A stretch of 59,813 bases of DNA from Xenorhabdus eapokensis (GCF_001908105.1 NZ_MKGQ01000014.1:1-59813), one strand, 5' to 3'; counted from the stretch's first letter, positions 24,968 through 34,513 are shown. The notes: generated by a model not told the origin, from the sequence alone. Made by a program: numbers and translations.

Positions 24968-25909
24968 ATGCCATTTACATTTGACCAACGCACTATTGAT
25001 ACCAGCGGTACGTTCCTGATAGGCGAACTGGAACGACTGGATCAAACCATTAACTTACCGCTGGTGCAATATACTTATAGCCGCGATATCCAGTTACGTG
25101 AGGATGTGACCATCGCCGACGAGATGGCAACCTGGACAAATACCCAATTTGCCGCCGCAGGATCTATTAACCCGAACGGTAAAAATTGGGTGAGTGGCAA
25201 CTCTACCGCATTGGCAGGCGTCAACGTCAATATCGAACGCGACGGACATCCATTGACATTGTGGGGAATGGAATTGGGATGGACGATTATTGAACTGAAC
25301 GCAGCACAACAGGTTGGACGGCCTATCGATTCTCAGAAACATGACGGTATGCTCCTGAAATGGAACATGGATACCGACGAACAGGTTTACATCGGTGATG
25401 CGAGTCTGGGTTTACAGGGGCTGCTCAACCAGAAACGCGCCAATCTCAGCAACGCACGTAAACCGTGGGCGCAGTCTACACCAGACGAAATCCGCGAGAG
25501 TATCAACCAAATACTGAGCGATGCGTGGGCGCACTCTGCTTATACGATGGTGCCGACTGATTTGTTAATTCCGCCTGAGCAGTACGCATTACTCTCATCA
25601 ATTATTGTATCCACGGCGGGTAACCAGTCGCTGTTAACATATCTGCAAACCAACACCATTGCCTACCATCAAAACGGTACGCCATTGAATATCCGTGCGG
25701 TGAAATGGGCGAAAGGGGCGGGTACGGCGGGTAAAGACCGCGCAATTGCCTACACCAATGACAAAAAATTCATTCGATTCCCTATGGTGCCATTGCAGAG
25801 CATCCCGATCCAGTATCGCGGGCTGTACCAGATGGTAACCTATTACGGAAAATTGGGTGCGGTTGAATTGGTTTACCGTGAAACCCTGAACTATATGGAT
25901 GGTATTTAA
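24968..25909 (+). CDS. major capsid protein (DUF2184)
   Basis: The 313-residue DUF2184 HK97-fold capsid protein: MPFTFDQRTIDTSGTFLIGELERLDQTINLPLVQYTYSRDI at the start, GWTIIELNAAQQVGRPIDSQKHDGMLLKWNMDTDEQVYIGD (about 100-140), and a C-terminus with RFPMVPLQSIPIQYRGLYQMVTYYGKLGAVELVYRETLNYMDGI. GAGGGAAATT precedes the ATG. Neighbours on both sides are head genes. It is the most abundant virion protein expected. Confidence 0.9.
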   Translation: MPFTFDQRTIDTSGTFLIGELERLDQTINLPLVQYTYSRDIQLREDVTIADEMATWTNTQFAAAGSINPNGKNWVSGNSTALAGVNVNIERDGHPLTLWGMELGWTIIELNAAQQVGRPIDSQKHDGMLLKWNMDTDEQVYIGDASLGLQGLLNQKRANLSNARKPWAQSTPDEIRESINQILSDAWAHSAYTMVPTDLLIPPEQYALLSSIIVSTAGNQSLLTYLQTNTIAYHQNGTPLNIRAVKWAKGAGTAGKDRAIAYTNDKKFIRFPMVPLQSIPIQYRGLYQMVTYYGKLGAVELVYRETLNYMDGI

Positions 25910-26250
25910 TGATGAAAATTCAGGTACATACGCCATTTCGATTCACTCATGATAATGGAGAGTCTGAAACATTTAGTGTAGGTCTCTATGATGTCGGTAA
26001 ATCCGTAGCCCAACATTGGTTCGTACAGGCTCATGCTGAAATTATCGACGCAATTAACAATACGGCACCCATTGACCATGAGTCCGTATATGTCGAACTC
26101 CAGGGGATTATTGCTGAACGTGATACCCAAATCGCTGAGTTGCAACAGCAATTGGAGGAGCGAGACAACCAAATTGCAGGGCTGATTTTGCAAGACCCAA
26201 AACCAAATCAGACCCATAACGGGGGTAAAAATGGGGGCAACAAAAAATAA
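25909..26250 (+). CDS. hypothetical head-region protein with coiled coil, 113 aa
   Basis: The 113-residue protein: residues 1-60 form a small globular part ([35 protein letters not shown]), 62-92 a regular coiled coil ([26 protein letters not shown]), and the tail is Asn/Gly/Lys-rich. TAATG overlap with the capsid stop shows coupling. A similarly placed STY1053-type protein is common in related phages; its function is unknown, perhaps a head accessory factor. Confidence 0.7.
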   Translation: MMKIQVHTPFRFTHDNGESETFSVGLYDVGKSVAQHWFVQAHAEIIDAINNTAPIDHESVYVELQGIIAERDTQIAELQQQLEERDNQIAGLILQDPKPNQTHNGGKNGGNKK

Positions 26251-26641
26251 GTCCCTGCCCACTGTAAAACACTTCCGTACCGACTTCCCTCAGTTCGCTG
26301 ACACCGTCAAATTCCCCGATGCCCAAATCCAGTTTCGATTACATCTGGCTGATAAACAGTTAGACGAAAATCGATTCGGGGATATGTTCGGCTATGTGGT
26401 GGAATTGATGGTGGCTCATTATCTGGCACTGTGGGCGGCGGACAGTCGGTCAATAGCAGCGGGTGGAACAGGCGGAGCCAATAGCGGCGTAGTTTCGTCC
26501 AAATCGGTAGATAAGATTTCAGTGAGTTACGACACAGGCGCAACCCTGAATCCTGACGCCGGATTCTGGAACAACACACGCTATGGCGCTGAGTTCTACG
26601 AACTGTTGATGATGTTCGGCGCAGGAGGTATCCAGCTATGA
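26231..26641 (+). CDS. head-tail connector protein (DUF4054)
   Basis: The 136-residue DUF4054 protein: [56 protein letters not shown] (about 12-67) is the conserved helical connector region, followed by a Gly-rich loop and [17 protein letters not shown]. It forms the ring below the portal. Overlaps the previous gene by 20 nt and the next by 4 nt. Confidence 0.85.
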   Translation: MGATKNKSLPTVKHFRTDFPQFADTVKFPDAQIQFRLHLADKQLDENRFGDMFGYVVELMVAHYLALWAADSRSIAAGGTGGANSGVVSSKSVDKISVSYDTGATLNPDAGFWNNTRYGAEFYELLMMFGAGGIQL

Positions 26642-27183
26642 AAAGCGGCCTGAAAATCAGGGTTGATAAAGCGAATTCTATTCTGGAAGCGCTGAAAATC
26701 CTTGGTAATCGGGATGTTCTGGTGGGAGTTCCCGCTGAAAAGGGTAGTCGGGACGATGTGCCGTTCGGCAACGCTGGTATTGGTTACATCAACGAATTCG
26801 GTTCACCTGCGCAGAATATCCCCCCTCGTCCTCATCTTCGCCCTGGTGTGCGTTCGGTAGAGGATAAAACTATTGAGCAGTTAAAAATCGCAGCGGAAGC
26901 GGTACTGGACGGGAAGCGGGATAAGGCAGAAAAAGCGCTAAACAAAGCAGGGATGCTGGCGGTTCAGGGCGTGCAGCGTTACATGACGACGCATGATTTT
27001 GAGCCGCTGGCAGATCCGACTGTTGCCGCTCGTGCCAGACGTGGGCGTAAAGGGGCAAAATCAGAGTTGGAAAATAGACGAGCGGGGAATGCACCGGATA
27101 ATTCCAATGCTCGACCCTTGATAGACACAGGTTCATACCGTCGTTCTATCACCTATGTGGTTCGGGATAAATCGGAGAAATAA
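26638..27183 (+). CDS. neck/tail-completion protein (HK97 gp10-like)
   Basis: The 181-residue basic protein: [46 protein letters not shown] (about 26-70) is the typical motif of gp10-like/minor tail neck proteins; the C-terminus has [18 protein letters not shown]. Start codon overlaps the DUF4054 stop (ATGA). It should join the connector to the tail terminator. Confidence 0.75.
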   Translation: MKSGLKIRVDKANSILEALKILGNRDVLVGVPAEKGSRDDVPFGNAGIGYINEFGSPAQNIPPRPHLRPGVRSVEDKTIEQLKIAAEAVLDGKRDKAEKALNKAGMLAVQGVQRYMTTHDFEPLADPTVAARARRGRKGAKSELENRRAGNAPDNSNARPLIDTGSYRRSITYVVRDKSEK

Positions 27184-27184
27184 C

Positions 27185-27565
27185 ATGCCATTATTGGATG
27201 TCACTGATGTGCTATTCGACCCTGATTTTTGCGATACCTCACTGACCTATCGTCGTCGACAGGTTGGCGTAGATGCAGACGGATTCCCCAAAACAATTGA
27301 CATCGTCAGTCAATTTGCGGGTGTCGTGACGGTTGACCGGTCGGTAGAGGCGCAAATCCGTATGTCGGGGCAAACTGTCACGGGCAATATTCTGATTATT
27401 ACGACTGAGCGGTTGATTGCGGGTGAAACAGGTCACGCAGGTGATATCGTCACCTATCAAAACCGTGAATACCTCGTCAAATCCGTAGATCCCTATACCG
27501 CATACGGTGCGGGATTTGCTCAGGCGCACTGTGAATTATTGCCATTTGACGGGGGTTCACCATGA
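27185..27565 (+). CDS. head-tail joining protein, 126 aa
   Basis: The 126-residue protein (MPLLDVTDVLFDPDFCDTSLTYRRRQVGVDADGFPK...) has a beta-rich pattern ending YQNREYLVKSVDPYTAYGAGFAQAHCELLPFDGGSP, typical of small stopper-type head-tail proteins in sheath-containing phages. Start at 27185 follows GGAGAAATAAC; the longer 27155 frame overlaps the previous gene. The position between neck and terminator genes supports the role. Confidence 0.65.
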   Translation: MPLLDVTDVLFDPDFCDTSLTYRRRQVGVDADGFPKTIDIVSQFAGVVTVDRSVEAQIRMSGQTVTGNILIITTERLIAGETGHAGDIVTYQNREYLVKSVDPYTAYGAGFAQAHCELLPFDGGSP

Positions 27566-28101
27566 ACACCTCAGAACAGGCAGGCTGGTTAACGCCGGAT
27601 AACGAACCCGTCTACGATGAGGAATTAGATCGGCGGCTCAGTCAATGGTTACGGGGTATTTCAGGGCTGCCAAATGGTATGGTTCGCCCGCGCTGGACAC
27701 CTGTTCCGATTGCACAGCCGCCAGCCAACGCTGACTGGTGCGGTTTCGGTATTGTTGAGCTACCCGCTGACGATAATCCAGCATACGCCAGTCAAACCGA
27801 TGAACACGGGGAACTCTGGCGACATGAGGAATTCGAGTGCTCAGCCTCATTCTATGGTCCCCGTAGTCAGTGGTATGCCTCGCGTTTTCGCGATGGCGTT
27901 TCGCTGAGTCAGAACAACGCTGAGTTAAATCAATTAGGTCTGTCCGTAGTTAAACATTCCCGCATCACATCGTTCCCTGAACTCATTAATAACCAATGGG
28001 TACGCCGCTACGACATTACCGTCACATTGCGGCGCAAATCGGTTCGTCGGTACGGCGTTAAATCACTACTCGACGCGCCTGTAAAATTCTTTGGAGATTA
28101 G
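27562..28101 (+). CDS. tail terminator/neck protein (LIC_12616-like)
   Basis: The 179-residue protein: LSQWLRGISGLPNGMVRPRWTPVPIAQPPANADWCGFGIVEL near 27-68, then HEEFECSASFYGPRSQWYASRFRDGVSLSQN (about 92-122) and a terminal RRYDITVTLRRKSVRRYGVKSLLDAPV. This matches the LIC_12616 / phage neck terminator group located just before tail sheath genes. Coupled to the preceding gene by ATGA; 3-nt gap to the sheath gene. Confidence 0.75.
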   Translation: MNTSEQAGWLTPDNEPVYDEELDRRLSQWLRGISGLPNGMVRPRWTPVPIAQPPANADWCGFGIVELPADDNPAYASQTDEHGELWRHEEFECSASFYGPRSQWYASRFRDGVSLSQNNAELNQLGLSVVKHSRITSFPELINNQWVRRYDITVTLRRKSVRRYGVKSLLDAPVKFFGD

Positions 28102-28104
28102 CCC

Positions 28105-29574
28105 ATGCAGGGTTTACCTATTTCTAGCATTGTTAATGTCAAAATAAACACGGCGCCCCGTGCAGCTTCGGCCAGAAATTTTGGCTCGTTGCTGATTGTA
28201 GGCACCAGTGACGTAATCAACACGCATGAACGGTTGCGTTATTACACTGATATTGAGGGTGTTGGCGCCGATTTTGGCATGGATACCCCTGAGTATCAGG
28301 CTGCTGCGCTGTACTATTCACAGTCACCTCAGCCCGTTGATCTGTATATTGGACGCTGGGCGAAAGATCCAGTCACTGCGTCAATACGTGGTGCCGTCCT
28401 GACCAAACCCGAACAGACTATGGGTCGATTTACCACGGTTACCGATGGCTCGTTCAAACTGACCATTGACGGTAAATCAACCGCCGTTACGGGGATCAAT
28501 TTTGGCAACGAGACCAATCTCAATGGTGTCGCTGAACGTGTATCTGAAAAGTTGAAAAATAATGCCTCCGTGCGCTGGGACAGCACGTCATCACGTTTCG
28601 TAGTTACATTGCAAACAAACGGGAAACTAGGCTACATCACCCGCGCAGACAGTGGCAACTATATTGGCGATATTTTGAAACTGGACGATATATCCGGCGC
28701 TACGGTTATCGACTCCACCGAGCCTGAAACTATTGCCGAGGCAGTAGCGGCGCTGGGCGATGCATCGAGCGCGTGGTATGGACTGGTTATCGCTGATAAT
28801 TCGCTGTCTGGCAGCGATGTCCTCAGTGTGGCACGCTACATTGAATCGGCGTCAATTTCTCGCATTTACGGACATACAGTCACCAAAACCGATGTACTCG
28901 ACTCTGATGTAGATACCAATATAGGTTCACAGCTCAAAGGCGCGTTTCTTAACCGCACGCTGTGGCAGTACTCAGCACAACCCTATGCTGTGGCATCACT
29001 ATTTGGTCGCATGTTCACGGTGAATTTTCAGGGCAACCGCACCACTATCACCCTGAAATTTAAACAGGAACCCGCTATCAGTGCTGAGTTATTGACCGCA
29101 ACACAGGCCAATGCGCTGAGATCGAAAAACGGTAACGTCTTTGTCCGTTACAACAACGATACCGCCATTATCCAAGAGGGCGTGATGGCAAATGGCACGT
29201 TCATTGACGAACGCCACGGGCTGGATTGGCTACAAAACTATGTCCAGACCAATCTGTACAACCTGATGTACACCAGCACAACCAAAATCCCCCAGACCGA
29301 TGAGGGCGTGACCCAGCTATTAGCCAACGTCGAGCAGTCACTGGCGCAAGGTGTTACCAACGGGTTGATTGCATCAGGTATTTGGGGTGGGGATTCATTC
29401 GGGGCATTGAACAGGGGCGATATGCTGACTAAGGGCTATTACACCTATGCTCAGCCCATTGCTGAACAGGTTCAGGCGGAGCGCGAAAAACGCAAAGCAC
29501 CTGTCATTCAATGCGCTATCAAACTCGCAGGTGCGGTGCATTTTGCTGATGTCATCATTAACGTAAACAGGTAA
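28105..29574 (+). CDS. contractile tail sheath protein (DUF3383)
   Basis: The 489-residue DUF3383 sheath protein makes this prophage a myovirus. [30 protein letters not shown] at the start, [22 protein letters not shown] (about 70-91), and a C-terminal region with [18 protein letters not shown] and [33 protein letters not shown] is 9 bases upstream. It is followed 4 nt later by the tube gene, the standard order. Confidence 0.92.
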   Translation: MQGLPISSIVNVKINTAPRAASARNFGSLLIVGTSDVINTHERLRYYTDIEGVGADFGMDTPEYQAAALYYSQSPQPVDLYIGRWAKDPVTASIRGAVLTKPEQTMGRFTTVTDGSFKLTIDGKSTAVTGINFGNETNLNGVAERVSEKLKNNASVRWDSTSSRFVVTLQTNGKLGYITRADSGNYIGDILKLDDISGATVIDSTEPETIAEAVAALGDASSAWYGLVIADNSLSGSDVLSVARYIESASISRIYGHTVTKTDVLDSDVDTNIGSQLKGAFLNRTLWQYSAQPYAVASLFGRMFTVNFQGNRTTITLKFKQEPAISAELLTATQANALRSKNGNVFVRYNNDTAIIQEGVMANGTFIDERHGLDWLQNYVQTNLYNLMYTSTTKIPQTDEGVTQLLANVEQSLAQGVTNGLIASGIWGGDSFGALNRGDMLTKGYYTYAQPIAEQVQAEREKRKAPVIQCAIKLAGAVHFADVIINVNR

Positions 29575-29578
29575 TCAC

Positions 29579-30019
29579 ATGGCTACATTCTCATTTCTGG
29601 ATGTGTCCGCCACGATAACGGGCATTGGCGGTATGGTCGATTTGGCTAATGGCGCAGCGACCTCTGAGGAGGGTATCGTTATTGCAATGGCCGAGGCGAA
29701 AAACACCATGACCGTTGGGGCTGACGGTGAGGTCATGCATTCTCTGGCAGCGACGAAATCCGGGACAATTACAGTCACATTGCTGAAAACCTCACCCGCC
29801 AACGCTAAGCTCATGCTGATGTACAACGCTCAGCAATTTTCTTCGGCGACATGGGGAAACAATATCATTCTGATCCGTAATAAAGCATCGGGTGATACCC
29901 ACACGGCACGCTCGGTTGCGTTCCAGAAAATACCGGACATTACTAACGCTAAATTAGGAAATACAGTCAGTTGGGTTTTTGACTGTGGCAAAATCGATAC
30001 TATTCTGGGGACATTCTGA
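29579..30019 (+). CDS. tail tube protein (DUF3277)
   Basis: The 146-residue DUF3277 tube protein: ATFSFLDVSATITGIGGMVDLANGAATSEEGIVIAMAEAKNTMTVGADGEVMHSLAATKSGTITVTLLKTSPANAKL is characteristic. The inner tail tube is built from hexamers of this protein beneath the sheath. Its TGA overlaps the next ATG (30018-30021). Confidence 0.9.
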   Translation: MATFSFLDVSATITGIGGMVDLANGAATSEEGIVIAMAEAKNTMTVGADGEVMHSLAATKSGTITVTLLKTSPANAKLMLMYNAQQFSSATWGNNIILIRNKASGDTHTARSVAFQKIPDITNAKLGNTVSWVFDCGKIDTILGTF

Positions 30020-30426
30020 TGGAATTCGAAATCAACGGTAAAAAATACCGTAGTGGTAAATTGAACGCATTTCAGCAACAAGATCTGGCAGTGGCACTAC
30101 TTCCTGTTGTTCCGGCGCTTAAACCTATTTTTGACCAGTTAAAACCCACGGTCAGCGGTACGCCAACATTAGGTGATATGGCAGATTTTATCGCTCCTCT
30201 GGCGGAGGCGGTACGTTCAATAGGTAAAGAGGCGCGTTATGAGATTAATGATATCTGCCTGTCTGTGGTCAGCCGCGAATCGAGCGGAGCTTGGAGTGGT
30301 ATTTACAGCGGTCAGCAATTGATGTTTGACGATATCAACGGGCTGGATTTGCTGAAAATTGTTGGGCATGTGATCAAAGATTCCCTCAGTAATTTTTTTC
30401 CCGCACTGCCAGAGAGCGGCGAGTAA
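30019..30426 (+). CDS. tail assembly chaperone, short form (G-like)
   Basis: The 135-residue tail assembly chaperone begins MEFEINGKKYRSGKLNAFQQQDLAVALLPV, with a helical body as in other myophage tail chaperones located between tube and tape measure genes. It coats the tape measure before tube polymerisation. The gene ends at TAA 30424-30426, but carries TTTTTTT at 30393-30399 in phase for -1 slippage, giving the long form described separately. Confidence 0.82.
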   Translation: MEFEINGKKYRSGKLNAFQQQDLAVALLPVVPALKPIFDQLKPTVSGTPTLGDMADFIAPLAEAVRSIGKEARYEINDICLSVVSRESSGAWSGIYSGQQLMFDDINGLDLLKIVGHVIKDSLSNFFPALPESGE

Positions 30427-30632
30427 TCCCTGGTCAACCCAGCCTAGATTTAGAAACTCTTCCTAATGGGCGCTTTTACCTAATGCGTCCTGTTCGTAAC
30501 GGTATGTGTAAATACGAGTCATTAAAGAATGGTGATATCGATCTGGCCGATATCGCCCTGATGAATGACGCATTGGACGTAGATGCCGAAAACGAGGCAC
30601 TGGTAGCACGGTGGAAAGATGAGCAACACTAA
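30019..30632 (+). CDS. tail assembly chaperone, long form by -1 frameshift (GT-like)
   Basis: After residue 127 the -1 frame stays open for 78 more codons past the zero-frame stop, through SLDLETLPNGRFYLMRPVRNG and DIDLADIALMNDALDVDAENEALVARWKDEQH, to TAA 30630-30632, which overlaps the tape measure start. The extension has normal protein character and no start codon with a ribosome site of its own. Total about 204 residues. The same G/GT arrangement is conserved in most long-tailed phages. Confidence 0.8.
30393..30399 (+). promoter_or_regulatory. -1 ribosomal frameshift slippery heptamer
   Basis: T_TTT_TTT, with codon boundaries AAT|TTT|TTT|CCC in the zero frame, is a canonical X_XXY_YYZ site. 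It lies 24 nt before the zero-frame stop of the tail chaperone. Confidence 0.85.
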
Positions 30633-32904
30633 CGCAGAAGTGATTAAAGATTTTTTGATATCGCTAGGTTTTGATATCAAAGATTCTGATTCGAAGAAGT
30701 TCAGTGCGGTACTGTCAGGCGTCACTGCCAATGTTTTGAAATTAGGTGCAACCGTGGAGAGCGCGGCGGCCTCCGTAATTGGATTTACTGCATTAGTAGC
30801 CAATGGACTAGACAAACTCTACTGGCAGGCACAACGCACAGGCGGAGCCGCAGAGCAGATCAAATCGCTGGGCTATGCGGTCAGTCAGGCAGGGGGCAGT
30901 GTTGAGGGGCTGAACTCCTCGCTGGAGGGCGTCGCCAAGTTTCTACGAAATAATCCGGGTGGCGAGGGCTTCTTGCGTAACATGGGCATTCAGACCCGTG
31001 ATGCCAACGGCAATCTGCGCGATACCGCGTCATTAGTCGCGTTGATAGGAGAACGGTTGTCGGCGCTGCCAACATATCGGGCAAATCAGTACGCCAGCAT
31101 TCTGGGTATAGATGAAAACACCATCATGGCGATGCGCCGTGGCGTGGGCGAATATGTGTCTGACTACCAGATGATCATAAAAGCGCTTGGCTATGACCCT
31201 GAAATAGCGGCCAAACACGCCAATGCGTTTATGACCGAGTTTTCGCGATTCGGGTTGGTTATACGATCAGCGAAAGAGAAGACCGGCGGCGAACTTGCCC
31301 GAATATTGACGCCGAGTGTGGAGAAGTTCACCAAGTTGATATTAAAACATTGGCCGACTATTGAAAAGGTCATTATGTCTGTGGTGAACGCCATTCTGAA
31401 AATGTCCGAGATAATCGGCCAGATGGTCTATAGAGGTGCTCAGGGTATCCAAGATCTGATTGGCTGGTGGGACAGGCTAGACGGTGAAAGTAAGACACTC
31501 ATTAAAACCTTTGGTTTAGTCGCGGCGGCATGGTGGGCGCTGAACAAAGGGTTTCTGACCTCACCTATCGGTATCATCACAACATTGCTAGCTGCGTTGT
31601 TCCTGCTGTATGACGATTACCAAGGGTGGAAAGAAGGTAAAAATAGTTTTATCGACTGGAGTAAATGGGAAGGGACATTAAAGCAATTCGGGGAAGGTAT
31701 TAAGCAAATCAAAGATTGGATATTGCAAATTAAAGATGCTGTTGGTGGTTGGGAAAATGTCTTCTGGGGATTTGCATTGTTTCTTGGTGGAAAGTGGTTA
31801 ACCAGCGTTCTAGGGACATTGGGTAAGCTATCCACACAGTTAGGTAAAGGTAATTTAGTTAAAATATTACGCGCTGCGGGCTGGCTGGCGTATGCAGATT
31901 ATTTATATTCTGATTGGGATAACATAAAAGCCGGCGCTGAATCGTCATGGAACTCTAACGTTAAAGATGTAAAACGCATCCTAGGTGATGCAGGTCAGGC
32001 ACTAGGGATAGAAAATACATGGGGTAATCAGCATCAAGGCTATCATTTTACAGAAACCACGATAGATATACCAACAGGAGATGCCTATCTTGATCAATTA
32101 AGACTTAAAGTTCAGCGTAAAGAAATGACGCTAGAGGATGCTAATAAAGCTCTCGACGAGAAATTTGCTCCAAATAAAAAAGTTGAAAAATCACAGGAAA
32201 GACTAACACGAGGTGAACGTAATAATAACCCATTGAATATAGAATTTGCCAAACAAAGGGGCGCAATAGTAGAAGATCACCCTGAACGTCGGTTCGCTAA
32301 ATTTAATACCGCTTATGATGGGCTGGAGCGCACCGCTTGGCAGTTACGGCGCTACTTCAATGGTTTGACGGATAACGTTAAACGTCAATCCGTCGATTTA
32401 ATTGTGCGAAAATGGGCACCACCCGGTAAAAAAGATAATAATCACACCGAGGAGTACATTCAAAGAGTTGCTCAAAGGTTGGGGGTAGGCAGGCATGATC
32501 GATTGGATTTAAATAACCATAACGTTATGTATGCGCTGATGAATGCCATGAGTAAAGAGGAGATAGGAAAGCCACTGCCTTACGATAGCAGATTGATTAT
32601 GGCGGCAATCTCAGGTGCTCCAGACCCAACAAAATCACTGGCTAAAAACAATTTTAATTTTGACCCGAAAATGTTCGACAACGCAATGGCAAATGCCAAC
32701 AACATGATGAGTCATACCGGATATACACCAGAACGGTTGCAGCTATTAGCTAATAATCAGCCAAATCAAACCACAGTCTCACCGGTCTATAATATTACGG
32801 TTAATGGTGTTGAATCCCCGCACGAAGCCGCCGCGCTCACGGGTGAAACGGTACAACGCAACACGGCAATACTAGTGCGTAATCTACAAACTAAGGTAGG
32901 CTAA
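30619..32904 (+). CDS. tape measure protein with murein-hydrolase-like C-terminal domain
   Basis: The 761-residue tape measure, directly after the chaperone. Residues 1-300 are helical with Ala/Gly-rich segments; hydrophobic stretches occur near 295-330 (TFGLVAAAWWALNKGFLTSPIGIITTLLAALFLLY) and 380-400. Residues about 530-650 form a separate domain starting RGERNNNPLNIEF and including AYDGLERTAWQLRRYFN and WAPPGKKDNNHTEEYIQRVAQRLGV, found in phage virion proteins thought to process peptidoglycan during entry. The length would suit a short to medium contractile tail. Confidence 0.85.
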   Translation: MSNTNAEVIKDFLISLGFDIKDSDSKKFSAVLSGVTANVLKLGATVESAAASVIGFTALVANGLDKLYWQAQRTGGAAEQIKSLGYAVSQAGGSVEGLNSSLEGVAKFLRNNPGGEGFLRNMGIQTRDANGNLRDTASLVALIGERLSALPTYRANQYASILGIDENTIMAMRRGVGEYVSDYQMIIKALGYDPEIAAKHANAFMTEFSRFGLVIRSAKEKTGGELARILTPSVEKFTKLILKHWPTIEKVIMSVVNAILKMSEIIGQMVYRGAQGIQDLIGWWDRLDGESKTLIKTFGLVAAAWWALNKGFLTSPIGIITTLLAALFLLYDDYQGWKEGKNSFIDWSKWEGTLKQFGEGIKQIKDWILQIKDAVGGWENVFWGFALFLGGKWLTSVLGTLGKLSTQLGKGNLVKILRAAGWLAYADYLYSDWDNIKAGAESSWNSNVKDVKRILGDAGQALGIENTWGNQHQGYHFTETTIDIPTGDAYLDQLRLKVQRKEMTLEDANKALDEKFAPNKKVEKSQERLTRGERNNNPLNIEFAKQRGAIVEDHPERRFAKFNTAYDGLERTAWQLRRYFNGLTDNVKRQSVDLIVRKWAPPGKKDNNHTEEYIQRVAQRLGVGRHDRLDLNNHNVMYALMNAMSKEEIGKPLPYDSRLIMAAISGAPDPTKSLAKNNFNFDPKMFDNAMANANNMMSHTGYTPERLQLLANNQPNQTTVSPVYNITVNGVESPHEAAALTGETVQRNTAILVRNLQTKVG

Positions 32905-32907
32905 CCA

Positions 32908-33519
32908 ATGGATATTTTATCAACGTTATTCTTTCAGAATACGCGAAAGATAGGAATGCTAGTGCCGAGCGTGGTGATATCGGAAAAGCACCAAGACACC
33001 GCGGAGATTACCGAGCACCCTGTACAGCGTGGTGCGGCTATCAGTGACCATGCGTATGACAGGCCGTCAGAGGTCACGATGGAAATTGGCTTTGCTGGTG
33101 GCGGTTCATTGATTGATGGTTTTGATACACCTACTAAGATCTTTGATTTTGATACCGAAGAAATATTGGGTAAAAGCCCTAAAGAGGTTTACGAACAACT
33201 GCTTAAACTCAAAGCCTCTAAAGAGCCTTTCGACGTCATCACGGGCAAACGTCGATACAGAAACATGCTGATACGGGCAATTGAGGTAAAGACAGATAAA
33301 ACCTCTGAGAACGTGCTTATGGTCACGTTGACATTACGCGAAGTGATTATTGTAGAACTTGCAACGGTCGAGGGTGTGAAAGTTCAACGGGTGGCAATGA
33401 CGGCACCGTTAGAGCTACAACCAACGGTTGATAGGGGAAGAGTCACCCCCGTAGTTTCCCAAAATAACGACACATTGCTAAACCGAGGGATAAACGCGAT
33501 TAAGGAGAGGTTGAAATGA
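32908..33519 (+). CDS. Dit-like baseplate protein
   Basis: The 203-residue protein: VPSVVISEKHQDTAEITEHPVQRGAAISDHAYDRPSEVTMEIGF (about 19-62) is the conserved start of Dit-like phage tail/baseplate proteins (DUF6046-type). The middle (LLKLKASKEPFDVITGKRRYRNMLIRAIEVKTDKTSENVLMVTLTLREVIIV) is the common OB-like core. It forms the ring at the tail tip. 3-nt gap after the tape measure gene and ATGA overlap with the next gene. Confidence 0.8.
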   Translation: MDILSTLFFQNTRKIGMLVPSVVISEKHQDTAEITEHPVQRGAAISDHAYDRPSEVTMEIGFAGGGSLIDGFDTPTKIFDFDTEEILGKSPKEVYEQLLKLKASKEPFDVITGKRRYRNMLIRAIEVKTDKTSENVLMVTLTLREVIIVELATVEGVKVQRVAMTAPLELQPTVDRGRVTPVVSQNNDTLLNRGINAIKERLK

Positions 33520-33824
33520 ACATAGTTGAGATCCCGTTACGCGCAAAAAATCAACGGTTCGATATCCAATTAGGCGGTGTTAATTACCGTATGCAATTAC
33601 AGTGTCGGGATTGTGCTGGCTGGATATTAGATATCATGCACCCGAACGGCGAGCCAATTGTATTGGGGATACCACTAGTTTCTGGTGTAGATCTTTTAGA
33701 ACCGCACCGGTATTTAGGGTTTAAGGGTTCGCTGGTTTTTGTTTGCGATACCCCACAAAATAAGACAAACGGAGAGGAGTTAGGTAGCCGCAACAGGCTA
33801 TACTTTATCAAAAGTGTAAATTAA
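33516..33824 (+). CDS. baseplate plug-like protein (DUF6983)
   Basis: The 102-residue protein: EIPLRAKNQRFDIQLGGVNYRMQLQCRDCAGWILDIMHPNGEPIVLGIPLVSGVDLLEPHRYLGF is characteristic of the phage baseplate plug/DUF6983 family, always next to the Dit-like gene. The baseplate gene order is then broken by 4.2 kb of cargo genes before the hub gene at 38100. Confidence 0.82.
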   Translation: MNIVEIPLRAKNQRFDIQLGGVNYRMQLQCRDCAGWILDIMHPNGEPIVLGIPLVSGVDLLEPHRYLGFKGSLVFVCDTPQNKTNGEELGSRNRLYFIKSVN

Positions 33825-33839
33825 CCTGAGGAAGTATTA

Positions 33840-34136
33840 ATGGAAGGCTTTATAGGTTTACTTCTGGCAATTGCTGCAATCTTTGTCTATTTCTTTCCAA
33901 CCTATGTAGCCTCTAGAAAGATGCATAGTAAAATCTATCTCATTGCTTTTATAAATCTCATCGCAGGATGGACATTTATTGGATGGTTAGGATGTTTAGC
34001 TTGGGCGATGAGCGAAAAGAATGAAGTAGAGCAAGTGACGGTTAATATAGGCGAGGATTTAAAAAGTTGCCCATACTGCGATGAACTTATTAGGGAAAAA
34101 GCAGTTTTCTGTAAGCATTGCCGTAAAGACTTATAA
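33840..34136 (+). CDS. superinfection immunity-like membrane protein with zinc ribbon
   Basis: The 98-residue protein has TM segment 1 (GLLLAIAAIFVYFFPTYVAS, 5-24), SRKMHSKI, TM segment 2 (IYLIAFINLIAGWTFIGWLGCLAWAM, about 32-57), then a C-terminal zinc ribbon CPYC...CKHC (about 76-94). The FFPTYVASRK...NLIAGWTFIGWLxALxWA pattern is that of the Imm_superinfect family. Such proteins sit in the inner membrane of the lysogen and are thought to block entry of related phage DNA. GAGGAAGTATTA precedes the ATG. First gene of the moron island. Confidence 0.82.
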   Translation: MEGFIGLLLAIAAIFVYFFPTYVASRKMHSKIYLIAFINLIAGWTFIGWLGCLAWAMSEKNEVEQVTVNIGEDLKSCPYCDELIREKAVFCKHCRKDL

Positions 34137-34156
34137 AGCGATTAAAAGGAAATAAG

Positions 34157-34513
34157 ATGCGTTTAATTCAGTTAGTACCTATAGCACTGTGCATAATGAT
34201 TCCGTTTTCGGCTCACAGCAAAAGTATTGACGATTTTTTTGATAAAAACACGGCATTAAGAAATGATGTGTTTACGAAAGAGGCTGTCTACGACCAAGCG
34301 ATGGTATTCGCGCTGGCAGACATAAATAGGACTGAGCCAACCGCATTGCCCACAAATACACTCTTAAAGAAATTTATGGATAAAAACGGGTATAACTACG
34401 CCTTACTTGGTATGAGGGTGTTAAAATCTGTTTGCAAGGATAATGATGTTATGGAAATTAATAACCTTACGGAAAGGGAGTGCAAAATCATTTTCTCATA
34501 CAAAGAAAAGTAA
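34157..34513 (+). CDS. secreted/periplasmic protein of unknown function, 118 aa
   Basis: The 118-residue protein has a clear signal peptide (MRLIQLVPIALCIMIPFSAHS, cleavage after about residue 21-22). The mature ~96 residues are helical, with two Cys (KSVCKD and ERECKI) able to form a disulfide. AAGGAAATAAG precedes ATG. No family recognised. It follows the immunity-like gene by 20 nt, and both end at the bidirectional terminator at 34520. Periplasmic phage-exclusion role possible, not shown. Confidence 0.7.
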   Translation: MRLIQLVPIALCIMIPFSAHSKSIDDFFDKNTALRNDVFTKEAVYDQAMVFALADINRTEPTALPTNTLLKKFMDKNGYNYALLGMRVLKSVCKDNDVMEINNLTERECKIIFSYKEK

